In this document: piece by piece, positions 30,602 to 39,177 of the stretch
Layout of the letters: each line of letters starts with the position of its first letter
Numbering within the stretch: position 1 is the stretch's first letter
Assembly: GCA_964627535.1 (NCBI GenBank)
Contig: CAZVJW010000019.1
Coordinates: forward strand, 3,084 to 67,083
Direction of reading: 5' to 3'
DNA length: 64,000 nucleotides
Source of the DNA: UBA1447 sp964627535
GTDB lineage: Bacteria > Bacillota > Clostridia > Oscillospirales > Acutalibacteraceae
Made by a program: the position numbers and the translations under genes
The notes under the pieces: model-generated
Seen by the model: only the letters and a program-made list of their open reading frames with translations
Told to the model about the DNA's origin: nothing
Databases searched by the model: none

Positions 30602-33600
30602 ATGTCGGCAAAAGTACAAAAAATATTACTGGGTGTTTCCGCAGTGTTGATACTTAGCAGTTCAATGGTTCTTGGAATATTTCTAAGCGGAAACTTTAAG
30701 AATGTATTTGGACTTGTTAACAACGAGTCTTCTTCGGTTTCCGAAACGCAAACAGTCCAGCAAACGGAGGTTATTTTAAAAGTTAAAACAGCAAAACCTT
30801 CAAAAATAAGAGGCGTTTGGCTTACTGCCGGTGTTGATTACCTGTCAGACATATCCGATTCGGTTGAGGAAATAAAATCTGACATTGAAAAGAAGATAAG
30901 CGACATTTCTGCGATAGGCTTCAATACAGTGTTTTTTGACTACACTGCCGATGCTGAACAAAACTTGTTTTCTGATGATATTGACGGATCTTCGATTTTC
31001 AACTATTGCCTTGAATATACCCGGAAAAGCGGTCTCTTCATTGTTGTTTGCTTACCTATAGATTCATATGTTTCGGGCTCAAACGAGTTTATTGTTAATG
31101 AAGAAACGTTTGGAGGCTTTTGCAAAAAATATAATACTGATGCAATTCTTATGTCGGGATTGTCAAAACTTCAAACATCGTTTACCGAAATGACTTCTTC
31201 ACAAAAAAATACGAAAATGATAGAAATAATCACGAATTTATCAGTAATTGCCCGTGCATCAGACAGCAATATTATTTTCAGTACACAACTTGACACCGAG
31301 AATTTGGATATTCAGTATTTGGCAAGTAATATATTTGTTAATGGGATTAATGATTTTATTTATGTTGAGCCTTCCGTTTCAAGTAAGGATAAATCATCAC
31401 CATACGCAGATATATTAACAAAAATTGATAAGGCTGCAATAACTGCAGGCGGCGAATGCGTATATGGTCAAAGAGCGGATTTTTTATTTTCCGGTGATAG
31501 CTGGAGCGATCCAAACGAAATAATTACGCAGGTTAAGGCTGCCGAAAGTATGGGAAGCTGTTCAGGAATTGCAGTTCGTTCTTATAGTAGTTTAAAATCA
31601 GATAAACAGGGAAGCAGTACGGCGTTCCTGAAGTATTTCAATAATTTAATTCTTGAAAAAACAAAAAAAGAATTTGTCATTTACAATCAAAAAACTACCG
31701 ATATTTCGACGAGCGAATCTAAAATCAGCTTTACCGGCGGATGCAATCCGGAATTTCCGTTGCTCTGCAATAATAACACAGTCATTTTAACAGAAGCCGG
31801 AGATTTTTCTGTTGAATTTGACTTGAAGGTTGGAAAGAATGCTTTCGTTTTTAAACAAAACGATAAAAGTTATATTTACAATGTAACATATAAGATGGAT
31901 ATTCTGAAGAGCGTTTCACCCAAAGGAGAAATGTCGGGGCCTGGAGGAACCGTGATAGAAATTTCTACTGTTGCGTTAAGGAATGCTGAAGTCAATGCAG
32001 TAATAAATAAGAATACTGTATCTATGGTGCAGAGTGATACGCTTGATTTCGGTGACGAAGAAAAGTCTCCCGATAACTCGTCTGATTTTGTCACATATTA
32101 TGGTAAATATACTTTGCCGGAAGGTAAAGCATCCGCACAGAATTTAGGAGCGATCAATGTTACTGCAAAGTTTAATGGATTAAGTAAAACCCTTACAGGC
32201 GCGAAGGTTACGGTTGCTGCAAAACCGTTTGAAACAACTATGCCAACAACCGAAGCACCTACTGCTATAACAACTGAAACAACAGCAGCCCAGACCGAAA
32301 CATCAGCCTCAACAGGCGGAACAGATGAAAATACTACAAATCAAAATGAAACAACACAACCGCCTGTTACATCAAATCCTGTGCAAGAAGAATTGCTGAC
32401 TCCGGGAATTAATTCGGGGCTTGGAACATCAAGAATGTGTGAGATAACACTGAATAACTGCGAAACGTTTCCGATTTCACCGTTAAATGACCACTCTGTG
32501 CCCATTTCAACACCTTTGCTTTCGGGAATGTTTGATTATATCGATGGTGAATCAAGTTTCGATGGTTTTTTGTATTACAATTTAAGATCCGGAAGGAGAG
32601 TCTACAGGAATCAGGTTAAAGTAATTGAAAATGGATATAATCTCCCGTCAAATAATATAAAGGTAATGAATTCAGCAACATCCGGTGACACATATATTAA
32701 CCTTGCGATGACATGGAAAATTCCGGTAAGTGTGTTGTTCAGAGGTCAGGTCTATCCGAATATCAATATGACCGACAGCAGGGATTTCAGTGTTTGGAGT
32801 TTTACAGGGAACTGCATTGATTTCACATTCTACTACACCGGCAATATGGTTGGTGATTTAAATGTTTCGGGAAGCAATGTAATCGGCAGCGTCGAATGGA
32901 TAAAAAATGCAGGCGAAAACACAGTGACATTAAGGCTCAATTTAAAAAGAGCAGGTGTATTTTACGGGTATAGTATTGGATATAACAGCGATAACAGTCT
33001 GAGAATCTCCATAAAGAATAAACCTTCAGCATCTCTCTCGGGCTATACCATCATGTTGGACCCGGGACATTGCGGAATTGCTACAGGAGATAAAGGCGCA
33101 ACATGCAGTTCAAAGACACCGGATATAATGATGTATGAAGGTCAGATTAATCTTATTTTAGCAAGAAAAATCAAAGAACGGCTTGAGAGTAATGGTGTTA
33201 CAGTGCTCATGACCCGTTCTGACGATTCCGATGTCTCTTTAGACAACAGACGAAAGCTCGTTTATGAAAAGAAACCAGATCTTTTTATCAGTGTACATTG
33301 CGATTCAAGTGATAAAAGCACAAGTGCAATTGGCACATCTGCTTATTATTATAATGCCCAGTCATTTCCGCTCGCGGATGCGCTTCACAAACAAATATTC
33401 TCATGCTACAGCAACAAGATATATGCTACTGATGACAGAAAAACTCAATTTTATCCTTTTAGAGTTACCAGAGTAGAGGCATGTCCATCCGTTCTGATTG
33501 AATATGGCTTTGTCAGTAATCTGATAGAGTGCCAAGCCTTGCAAAATGACACAAATCAAAACAGCCTGGCAGAGGCAACCGTGCAAGGAATAATTGACTA

Positions 33601-33616
33601 TATAAACGCATATTAA
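30602..33616 (+). CDS. GHL10-like hydrolase fused to N-acetylmuramoyl-L-alanine amidase
   Basis: This large envelope protein has 1004 residues. An N-terminal membrane segment (ILLGVSAVLILSSSMVLGI) is followed by a TIM-barrel-like GHL10/DUF187-type domain (about 70-360; RGVWLTAGVDYLSD, IGFNTVFFDY). Then come beta-rich segments, a Thr/Glu-rich linker (about 541-599) and another beta region. The C-terminus is an Amidase_3 domain (about 813-1004) with zinc ligands in LDPGHCG, MYEGQIN and SVHCD, and the catalytic glutamate in LIEYGF. It should hydrolyse cell-wall peptidoglycan between muramic acid and alanine. The fusion to a GHL10-like domain is unusual. The ribosome site GGAGG supports ATG 30602. 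Confidence 0.9.
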   Translation: MSAKVQKILLGVSAVLILSSSMVLGIFLSGNFKNVFGLVNNESSSVSETQTVQQTEVILKVKTAKPSKIRGVWLTAGVDYLSDISDSVEEIKSDIEKKISDISAIGFNTVFFDYTADAEQNLFSDDIDGSSIFNYCLEYTRKSGLFIVVCLPIDSYVSGSNEFIVNEETFGGFCKKYNTDAILMSGLSKLQTSFTEMTSSQKNTKMIEIITNLSVIARASDSNIIFSTQLDTENLDIQYLASNIFVNGINDFIYVEPSVSSKDKSSPYADILTKIDKAAITAGGECVYGQRADFLFSGDSWSDPNEIITQVKAAESMGSCSGIAVRSYSSLKSDKQGSSTAFLKYFNNLILEKTKKEFVIYNQKTTDISTSESKISFTGGCNPEFPLLCNNNTVILTEAGDFSVEFDLKVGKNAFVFKQNDKSYIYNVTYKMDILKSVSPKGEMSGPGGTVIEISTVALRNAEVNAVINKNTVSMVQSDTLDFGDEEKSPDNSSDFVTYYGKYTLPEGKASAQNLGAINVTAKFNGLSKTLTGAKVTVAAKPFETTMPTTEAPTAITTETTAAQTETSASTGGTDENTTNQNETTQPPVTSNPVQEELLTPGINSGLGTSRMCEITLNNCETFPISPLNDHSVPISTPLLSGMFDYIDGESSFDGFLYYNLRSGRRVYRNQVKVIENGYNLPSNNIKVMNSATSGDTYINLAMTWKIPVSVLFRGQVYPNINMTDSRDFSVWSFTGNCIDFTFYYTGNMVGDLNVSGSNVIGSVEWIKNAGENTVTLRLNLKRAGVFYGYSIGYNSDNSLRISIKNKPSASLSGYTIMLDPGHCGIATGDKGATCSSKTPDIMMYEGQINLILARKIKERLESNGVTVLMTRSDDSDVSLDNRRKLVYEKKPDLFISVHCDSSDKSTSAIGTSAYYYNAQSFPLADALHKQIFSCYSNKIYATDDRKTQFYPFRVTRVEACPSVLIEYGFVSNLIECQALQNDTNQNSLAEATVQGIIDYINAY

Positions 33617-33690
33617 GTATAAGCTGAAATGATGGGTGATTTCTGAAACGAATCATGAAATAACCGAAAGGGTAAAAAACAAATATTAAT

Positions 33691-35334
33691 ATGAAGAAAA
33701 TTAAAAACCTGTCAGTAAGAAGCAAACTCCTGATTACGAATATGCTTATGATAATAATTCCGGTTCTTATTGTGGCGGGAATTACCAGTATTCTTATGCC
33801 GGCTTGGGTATATTTTGTAAACGGTATGAACCCAGATGCTCATCTTACCGATTCATTGGGGTTTATTTCTGTATATCAGCTTCAGCGAAATGTCAGCAAT
33901 CTGGAAAAACAAATTTCGATTGAAGCTACTGTAAACAGTCTTGAACTAACAACATCGATAAACAGTAAAACCGGTAGTAAACCCAATATTATTACGCAAA
34001 CAAAAGAGAATCAGGCACTCATATCAACACAAATACTTAACATTTGTAAGGGGATCGATGCCTCGGGCGCGATGATGGCAGTTTTGATTGATGAGGAAAC
34101 AATATACTTAACTCAGGGTTCGACTCTTGACGATATTGCTGAAATATTTGCTGATGTTAATGAAAACAATGATATTTACAGAGACTCAATGATTAATTCA
34201 AGCCATTCAGGAACGGTATTAATTAATCTGTCAAAGCTCAGTACAGGTGAAACACTTAGAATAATTGTCGCAAATCCAACCATGACAGGGGTTGTCGGAG
34301 GAAAAAGCGACGGGATGTCTGAAAATCTGCTTGGTTATGGTGACAAATTGCTGGTAGCAATTTTTGTTATAGCGATTATTGTGGTTTTATTAACAAATGG
34401 TCTTCTTGCAATAATTTCTTCAAAGGCAATACTAAAACCAATCGAAAAACTACGTACAGCTACGCACGAAATCAGAGACGGTAATTTGGATTATGAGATA
34501 GGATATGAATCAAAAAACGAAATCGGACAGATGTGTTCTGATTTCGATGAGATGAGAAAAAGATTGAAACAATCTGTTGAAACACAGCAGAGGTATGAAG
34601 AAAACCGCATTGAAATGATAGCGGGTATTTCACATGACTTGGGAACGCCGTTGACATCCATAAAAGGTTATGCATCGGGGCTAATAGATGGGGTTGCCGA
34701 TACACCGAAAAAAAGAGTGCATTATTTGAAAACAATTTATAATACAGCAAATGATATGGACAAGCTTGTCAGTCAGCTTTCTATGTCATCTAAACTTGAC
34801 CTCGACAAGGTACCGTTTTACTTTGAAGCGGTTGATATTTCGTCGTTTTTTGATGACTGCAGAGAGGAATTGTCAACAACACTTGCCCGTAATAACATCA
34901 AATTAAATTATGAAAACAACTTAGCTTTCCCTTTAACTGTTTCAATTGATTCGACACAGTATCGAAGAGCGATTTTAAATATTATTGATAATTGTATAAA
35001 GTACAGTAAGAGCGAAGGCTGTGAACAGGAAGTAATACTCAGGGTATATAGAGATGAATTAAATATTCGGGTAGTTATTGCTGACAATGGTTTGGGTGTG
35101 CCTGAAAGCGAAATGGAAAAAATATTTTATAGTTTTTACCGAAGTGATAAATCTCGAACGAACATTAGCAGCGGAAGCGGACTCGGGCTTTCAATTACAC
35201 GTCAAATAATCGAAAGGCATCAGGGGAGGGTACGGGCGGAGAAAAGTGAAATTGGAGGCTTGGCAATCATCATTGATCTGCCTGTAATTGAGAAAAAGGA
35301 TGCTGAAGATGAAAAAGAAAATCCTGATTGTTGA
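33691..35334 (+). CDS. Sensor histidine kinase
   Basis: This is a 547-residue membrane kinase. Helix 1 is at about 15-37 and an outside sensor region runs over about 38-220. Helix 2 is at about 222-248 and is followed by a HAMP-like segment (KAILKPIEKLRTATHEI). The phosphoacceptor is His315 in AGISHDLGTPLTSIKGY, and the ATPase domain has NIIDNCIKYSK, ADNGLGVPE and GSGLGLSI. There is no clear ribosome site at the ATG; the nearest AAAGGG is about 20 bases away. It overlaps the response regulator start. The signal is unknown. Confidence 0.94.
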   Translation: MKKIKNLSVRSKLLITNMLMIIIPVLIVAGITSILMPAWVYFVNGMNPDAHLTDSLGFISVYQLQRNVSNLEKQISIEATVNSLELTTSINSKTGSKPNIITQTKENQALISTQILNICKGIDASGAMMAVLIDEETIYLTQGSTLDDIAEIFADVNENNDIYRDSMINSSHSGTVLINLSKLSTGETLRIIVANPTMTGVVGGKSDGMSENLLGYGDKLLVAIFVIAIIVVLLTNGLLAIISSKAILKPIEKLRTATHEIRDGNLDYEIGYESKNEIGQMCSDFDEMRKRLKQSVETQQRYEENRIEMIAGISHDLGTPLTSIKGYASGLIDGVADTPKKRVHYLKTIYNTANDMDKLVSQLSMSSKLDLDKVPFYFEAVDISSFFDDCREELSTTLARNNIKLNYENNLAFPLTVSIDSTQYRRAILNIIDNCIKYSKSEGCEQEVILRVYRDELNIRVVIADNGLGVPESEMEKIFYSFYRSDKSRTNISSGSGLGLSITRQIIERHQGRVRAEKSEIGGLAIIIDLPVIEKKDAEDEKENPDC

Positions 35335-36004
35335 AGATGATAAAAATATTGCAGAGCTTGAACGTGATTATTTGTCTGCAAACGGTTACGAAACCGACAT
35401 GGTATCTGACGGCATCGGTGCTATAAATAATTTAAGTGATGATAATTATTCTTTGATATTGCTTGATATTATGCTTCCCGGAATCGATGGCTTTGAAACA
35501 TGCAGGCGAATTCGAAAAAAAAGCGATATACCGATTCTTTTTGTTTCTGCAAAGAAAGAGGATATTGATAAAATTAAAGGCTTGTGGCTTGGCGCTGATG
35601 ACTATATCATAAAACCGTTTAGCCCTTCGGAACTTGTTGCGCGAGTCCACGCTCATATTGCCAGATATGAACGTCTAACGGCTAAAGGTGAGGGGAAGGA
35701 ACACGATTTTATATCAATTGGAAATCTGAAAATAGATAATAAAGCCAGACGGGTTTTTATAAATGAACTTGAAGTAAATCTGACAAACAAAGAATTTGAT
35801 CTTTTGCTTTTCCTTGCTTCAAACCCAAATACTGTCTTTAATAAAGATACTCTTTTTAATAAAATTTGGGGGCTTGACGCTTTTGGAGAAACCTCAACGG
35901 TAACCGTGCATATAAATCGAATTCGTGAAAAAATTGAGGACGATTCCGCTAATCCTCAATACATAGAAACTGTTTGGGGTGTGGGATATAGGTTTATGAT
36001 TTAA
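35309..36004 (+). CDS. OmpR-family response regulator
   Basis: This is a 231-residue regulator. The receiver domain has ILIVEDDKN, the phosphorylated Asp53 in LLDIMLPG, and IKPFSPSEL. The C-terminal winged helix has EFDLLLFLASNPNTVF and TVTVHINRIREKI. The ATG at 35309, which has AGGA upstream, is chosen over two earlier in-frame starts. It overlaps the kinase gene by 26 bases and so is translationally coupled. A target operator cannot be named. Confidence 0.94.
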   Translation: MKKKILIVEDDKNIAELERDYLSANGYETDMVSDGIGAINNLSDDNYSLILLDIMLPGIDGFETCRRIRKKSDIPILFVSAKKEDIDKIKGLWLGADDYIIKPFSPSELVARVHAHIARYERLTAKGEGKEHDFISIGNLKIDNKARRVFINELEVNLTNKEFDLLLFLASNPNTVFNKDTLFNKIWGLDAFGETSTVTVHINRIREKIEDDSANPQYIETVWGVGYRFMI

Positions 36005-36016
36005 ATTCATATTAAC

Positions 36017-36880
36017 TCAAATTTCGGGTTCATAGATTTCGGCAGACCATGAGAATTCAAATATATCATCAGTACGGAGTTTTTGAATTCCGCGTTTTTC
36101 TGATATGTCATTCTTTTTATGATAATTGTCATTAATTCCGTACCAAGGTTCAATACAAACATAAGGCGCCGCAGGCTTTGCCCAAATACCCAAAAATGGC
36201 GCACGTCCAAAATTAAAACGAAGCTCTCGACTGTGCCGGGGGCTTTTAAGTGTAATCTGAGCGGATTTATAACCGGATAAAAACAAAGCGTCTTTTATAA
36301 ATATATCCGGGGTTATTTCAATTATATTTTCATCGTCAAGAAGTGGGAATCTTTCGTCAATAATAATTGCGTTTTCGTTTATTCTTTCAGTAAAAAGTAT
36401 TTCGTTTTCGGAAAATTCCAAATAATCACCCATCTCACAGTTGAAACCAGGATGAGCGCCGATGGAGAAATATATATCTGTGTTGTCTGTATTAATTACC
36501 TTATGAGTGACTCTGATACCTTTATTCTGAAGTTTAAATTCAACGATCAATTCAAATGTGAAAGGATAAACAGCGAGGGTATCTTTATTACTTACCAGAG
36601 AAAAAACCACACATGTTCCATCAATGCTGAGGATATTAAATAGGCTTTTTCTTGCGAAACCGTGCTTTGGCAAAAAAAATTCTTTTTCGTCATATAGAAA
36701 ACGGCCATCCAATAATTGACCTATTATCGGGAAAAGTAAAGGTGATTGACCATCCCATATTGACGGATCACCTTGCCACAAATATTCAATACCGCTTTGC
36801 TTTGAAAACAGTGAATGAAGTTCAGCTCCGTAATCATTGATTTCTGCGATTAAATACTCATTTTCAATTTTGTAAGTCAT
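36017..36880 (-). CDS. Aldose 1-epimerase family protein (LacX-like)
   Basis: This is a 287-residue galactose-mutarotase-fold protein. Motifs include YGAELHSLFSKQSGIEYLWQ near the N-terminus, FFLPKHGFARKS, the histidine in FSIGAHPGFN, and the conserved FLGIWAKPAAPYVCIEPW. It is the LacX/YeaD-like branch rather than canonical GalM. It probably interconverts alpha and beta sugar forms after glycosidase action elsewhere. It converges with the response-regulator gene with only 12 bases between. AAGGAG precedes the start. Confidence 0.9.
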   Translation of the reverse strand: MTYKIENEYLIAEINDYGAELHSLFSKQSGIEYLWQGDPSIWDGQSPLLFPIIGQLLDGRFLYDEKEFFLPKHGFARKSLFNILSIDGTCVVFSLVSNKDTLAVYPFTFELIVEFKLQNKGIRVTHKVINTDNTDIYFSIGAHPGFNCEMGDYLEFSENEILFTERINENAIIIDERFPLLDDENIIEITPDIFIKDALFLSGYKSAQITLKSPRHSRELRFNFGRAPFLGIWAKPAAPYVCIEPWYGINDNYHKKNDISEKRGIQKLRTDDIFEFSWSAEIYEPEI

Positions 36881-37052
36881 ATATTTCTCCTTCTATATTC
36901 GGCATTTTAAAGCCGAGAATAAGCTGATTAAATACAAAAAGCAATATTTATAATTATAGCATCATCAAAATCGGATTGCAATTATTATGAATATAATTTA
37001 AAATAAATATATTCTAAAATAGTATAATAATATATCTTAAAACAACTTTTTC

Positions 37053-37081
37053 TTGATTGTTATTAATGAAAATGTTACAAT
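37053..37081 (+). promoter_or_regulatory. Promoter of the recJ-relA housekeeping run
   Basis: TTGATT (37053-37058) and TACAAT (37076-37081), 17 bases apart. The start point near 37088 supports the TTG at 37107 as the recJ start. Confidence 0.65.
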
Positions 37082-37106
37082 AAAAAAACTGAAAGGGTTG
37101 AATTGC

Positions 37107-39173
37107 TTGAATCGTAAAAAATGGCAGATTATATTATGCGATAAAGATTTGGCGGCTCAAATCGCTGAAGATCACAACATGAATCCATTTGTTGCCCTGC
37201 TTGCGGCATCAAGAGGTATAAATAATGAAATCGAAATTTCTGATTATTTTATGGATCAAGGGGTTGCTTTAAGCAACCCGTTCGATTTACCGGATATGAA
37301 AAAGGCAGTAGACAGATTGAATATAGCAATTGATAATGATGAGCATATTATCATATTCGGCGATTATGATGCGGATGGAGTTACGGCAACGGTTTTGTTA
37401 AAGTCTTATTTAGAAGCGAGAGGCGCATGTGTCAGCCACTATATCCCTGACCGTCAAACAGAAGGTTATGGGCTGAGTGAAGAGTCTGTAGGTGTATTGA
37501 AGGATATGGGGGCGCAGTTAATTGTAACCGTTGATAATGGAGTCAGCGCAATTGATGAGTCGCAGCTTGTTGCCGATATGGGTATGGATCTGATTATAAC
37601 GGATCATCATAAACCAAAAACAAAACTGCCAAGAGCTATTGCGGTTGTTGACCCGCATAGAGAAGATAGTATTTGTGAATACAAAGATTTTGCAGGTGTT
37701 GGCGTTGTATTTAAACTAATTTGCGCACTTGACGAAGGTGAACCGGAGGAACTGCTGGGGGAATTCGGTGATCTTCTTGCAATAGGAACAATTGGTGATA
37801 TTGTTCCTTTAACCGGTGAAAACAGGCGGATTGTCAAGCAGGGGATTGCTGCGATTAATTACTGCCCACGAATCGGTATTAAAGCTCTTTTGAAAGCTGC
37901 GGGTGTAGGAGAAAAAAAAATAAGTTCATCAAGTATTGCCTTTATACTCGCACCAAGAATTAATGCGGCAGGGAGAATGGGTTCGGCGAACAGAGCGGTG
38001 GAATTGCTTTTGACAGAAGATGAAACACTGTCTGGAAGCCTTGCAACGGAAATAAATAACGAGAATATCTTAAGAAGGAAAATTGAAGAAGAAATCACGG
38101 CAAAAGTCGAAGAGCAACTGGAGCTTTTACCAATTCATAAGTTCGACAGGGTAATTGTTGCTGATGGATATAACTTGCATAACGGTGTTATTGGTATTGT
38201 TGCTTCGAGAATGGTGCAAAAATATGGCCGCCCCTGTATAATTATTTCCAGAGACAAGGCCACCGCGAAAGGGTCCGGAAGAAGCATTGAAGGCTTTTCG
38301 CTTTATGATGCGCTTAATTCCGTTTCTGATTGTTTGATTCGGTTTGGCGGGCATCCATTGGCCGCGGGCTTAGAAATTTCGAATGATAGAATTGATGAAT
38401 TCAGAAAAGCAATCAATGAATACGCAAGCAGAATTATCATGCCGTTCCCCATACAAAGAATTGATTTAAAAATTAATCCAAAATCAATCAGTACTGATGC
38501 TGCCGGTGTTTTAGAAGTGTTTGAACCATATGGCGAAGGTAACCCTCAACCGATATTTGGACTTTTTGGAATGAAAATAGAGACTGTGCAACCGGTTTCT
38601 GAAGGAAAACATACAAGAATAAAAATATCAAAGGGTGATTCAATAATTAATGCAATAATATTTAACGCCATCACTGCTGAATTTAAATATTACCCGAATG
38701 ATATAGTTGATCTTGCGGTTATCATTGAAAATAGTGATTACAAAGACAGCATAATTGTTAACACGCGTATTGTTGATATGCGTTTAGCAGGTTTAAATGA
38801 AGATAAAATATTGACAGGAATAAGAGTATATGAACAGTTTAAGCGCGGAGAACGTTTAACACAATTACAGTACGAAAGCTCTCTGCCTGACAGAGATCTA
38901 TTTTCGGCGATTTACAGAAACCTTAAGAATCAAGGCGGAAGAAATCATGATTTAGAAAAACAATGTATGCTCGTAAACGATGATGGCGGGAAAATTACTG
39001 CCATTATGATAGTTTTTGACGTTTTTCTTGAATTTAATCTTATTAATAAATTGGAAAATGGCGGGGTTTGTCTCAATCCGGTTGATAATAAAGTTAATCT
39101 TGACAAATCATGTGTTTTAAGACGATTGAAGGACTGCTGTGACAGTTTAGAAATACAGATGCAAGGGAGATGA
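37107..39173 (+). CDS. recJ: Single-stranded-DNA-specific exonuclease RecJ
   Basis: This 5'-3' exonuclease of 688 residues processes single-strand DNA in recombination and mismatch or base-excision repair. DHH-phosphoesterase motifs are GDYDADGVTATVLL, ITDHHKP and AIAVVDPH. The DHHA1 domain shows GRSIEGFSLYDAL and RFGGHPLAAGLE. An OB-type and C-terminal region follow. The TTG at 37107 is chosen: GAAAGGG lies nine bases before it, and the upstream promoter leaves no room for an earlier start. Its stop overlaps the ribosome site of relA. Confidence 0.95.
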   Translation: MNRKKWQIILCDKDLAAQIAEDHNMNPFVALLAASRGINNEIEISDYFMDQGVALSNPFDLPDMKKAVDRLNIAIDNDEHIIIFGDYDADGVTATVLLKSYLEARGACVSHYIPDRQTEGYGLSEESVGVLKDMGAQLIVTVDNGVSAIDESQLVADMGMDLIITDHHKPKTKLPRAIAVVDPHREDSICEYKDFAGVGVVFKLICALDEGEPEELLGEFGDLLAIGTIGDIVPLTGENRRIVKQGIAAINYCPRIGIKALLKAAGVGEKKISSSSIAFILAPRINAAGRMGSANRAVELLLTEDETLSGSLATEINNENILRRKIEEEITAKVEEQLELLPIHKFDRVIVADGYNLHNGVIGIVASRMVQKYGRPCIIISRDKATAKGSGRSIEGFSLYDALNSVSDCLIRFGGHPLAAGLEISNDRIDEFRKAINEYASRIIMPFPIQRIDLKINPKSISTDAAGVLEVFEPYGEGNPQPIFGLFGMKIETVQPVSEGKHTRIKISKGDSIINAIIFNAITAEFKYYPNDIVDLAVIIENSDYKDSIIVNTRIVDMRLAGLNEDKILTGIRVYEQFKRGERLTQLQYESSLPDRDLFSAIYRNLKNQGGRNHDLEKQCMLVNDDGGKITAIMIVFDVFLEFNLINKLENGGVCLNPVDNKVNLDKSCVLRRLKDCCDSLEIQMQGR

Positions 39174-39177
39174 ATTT

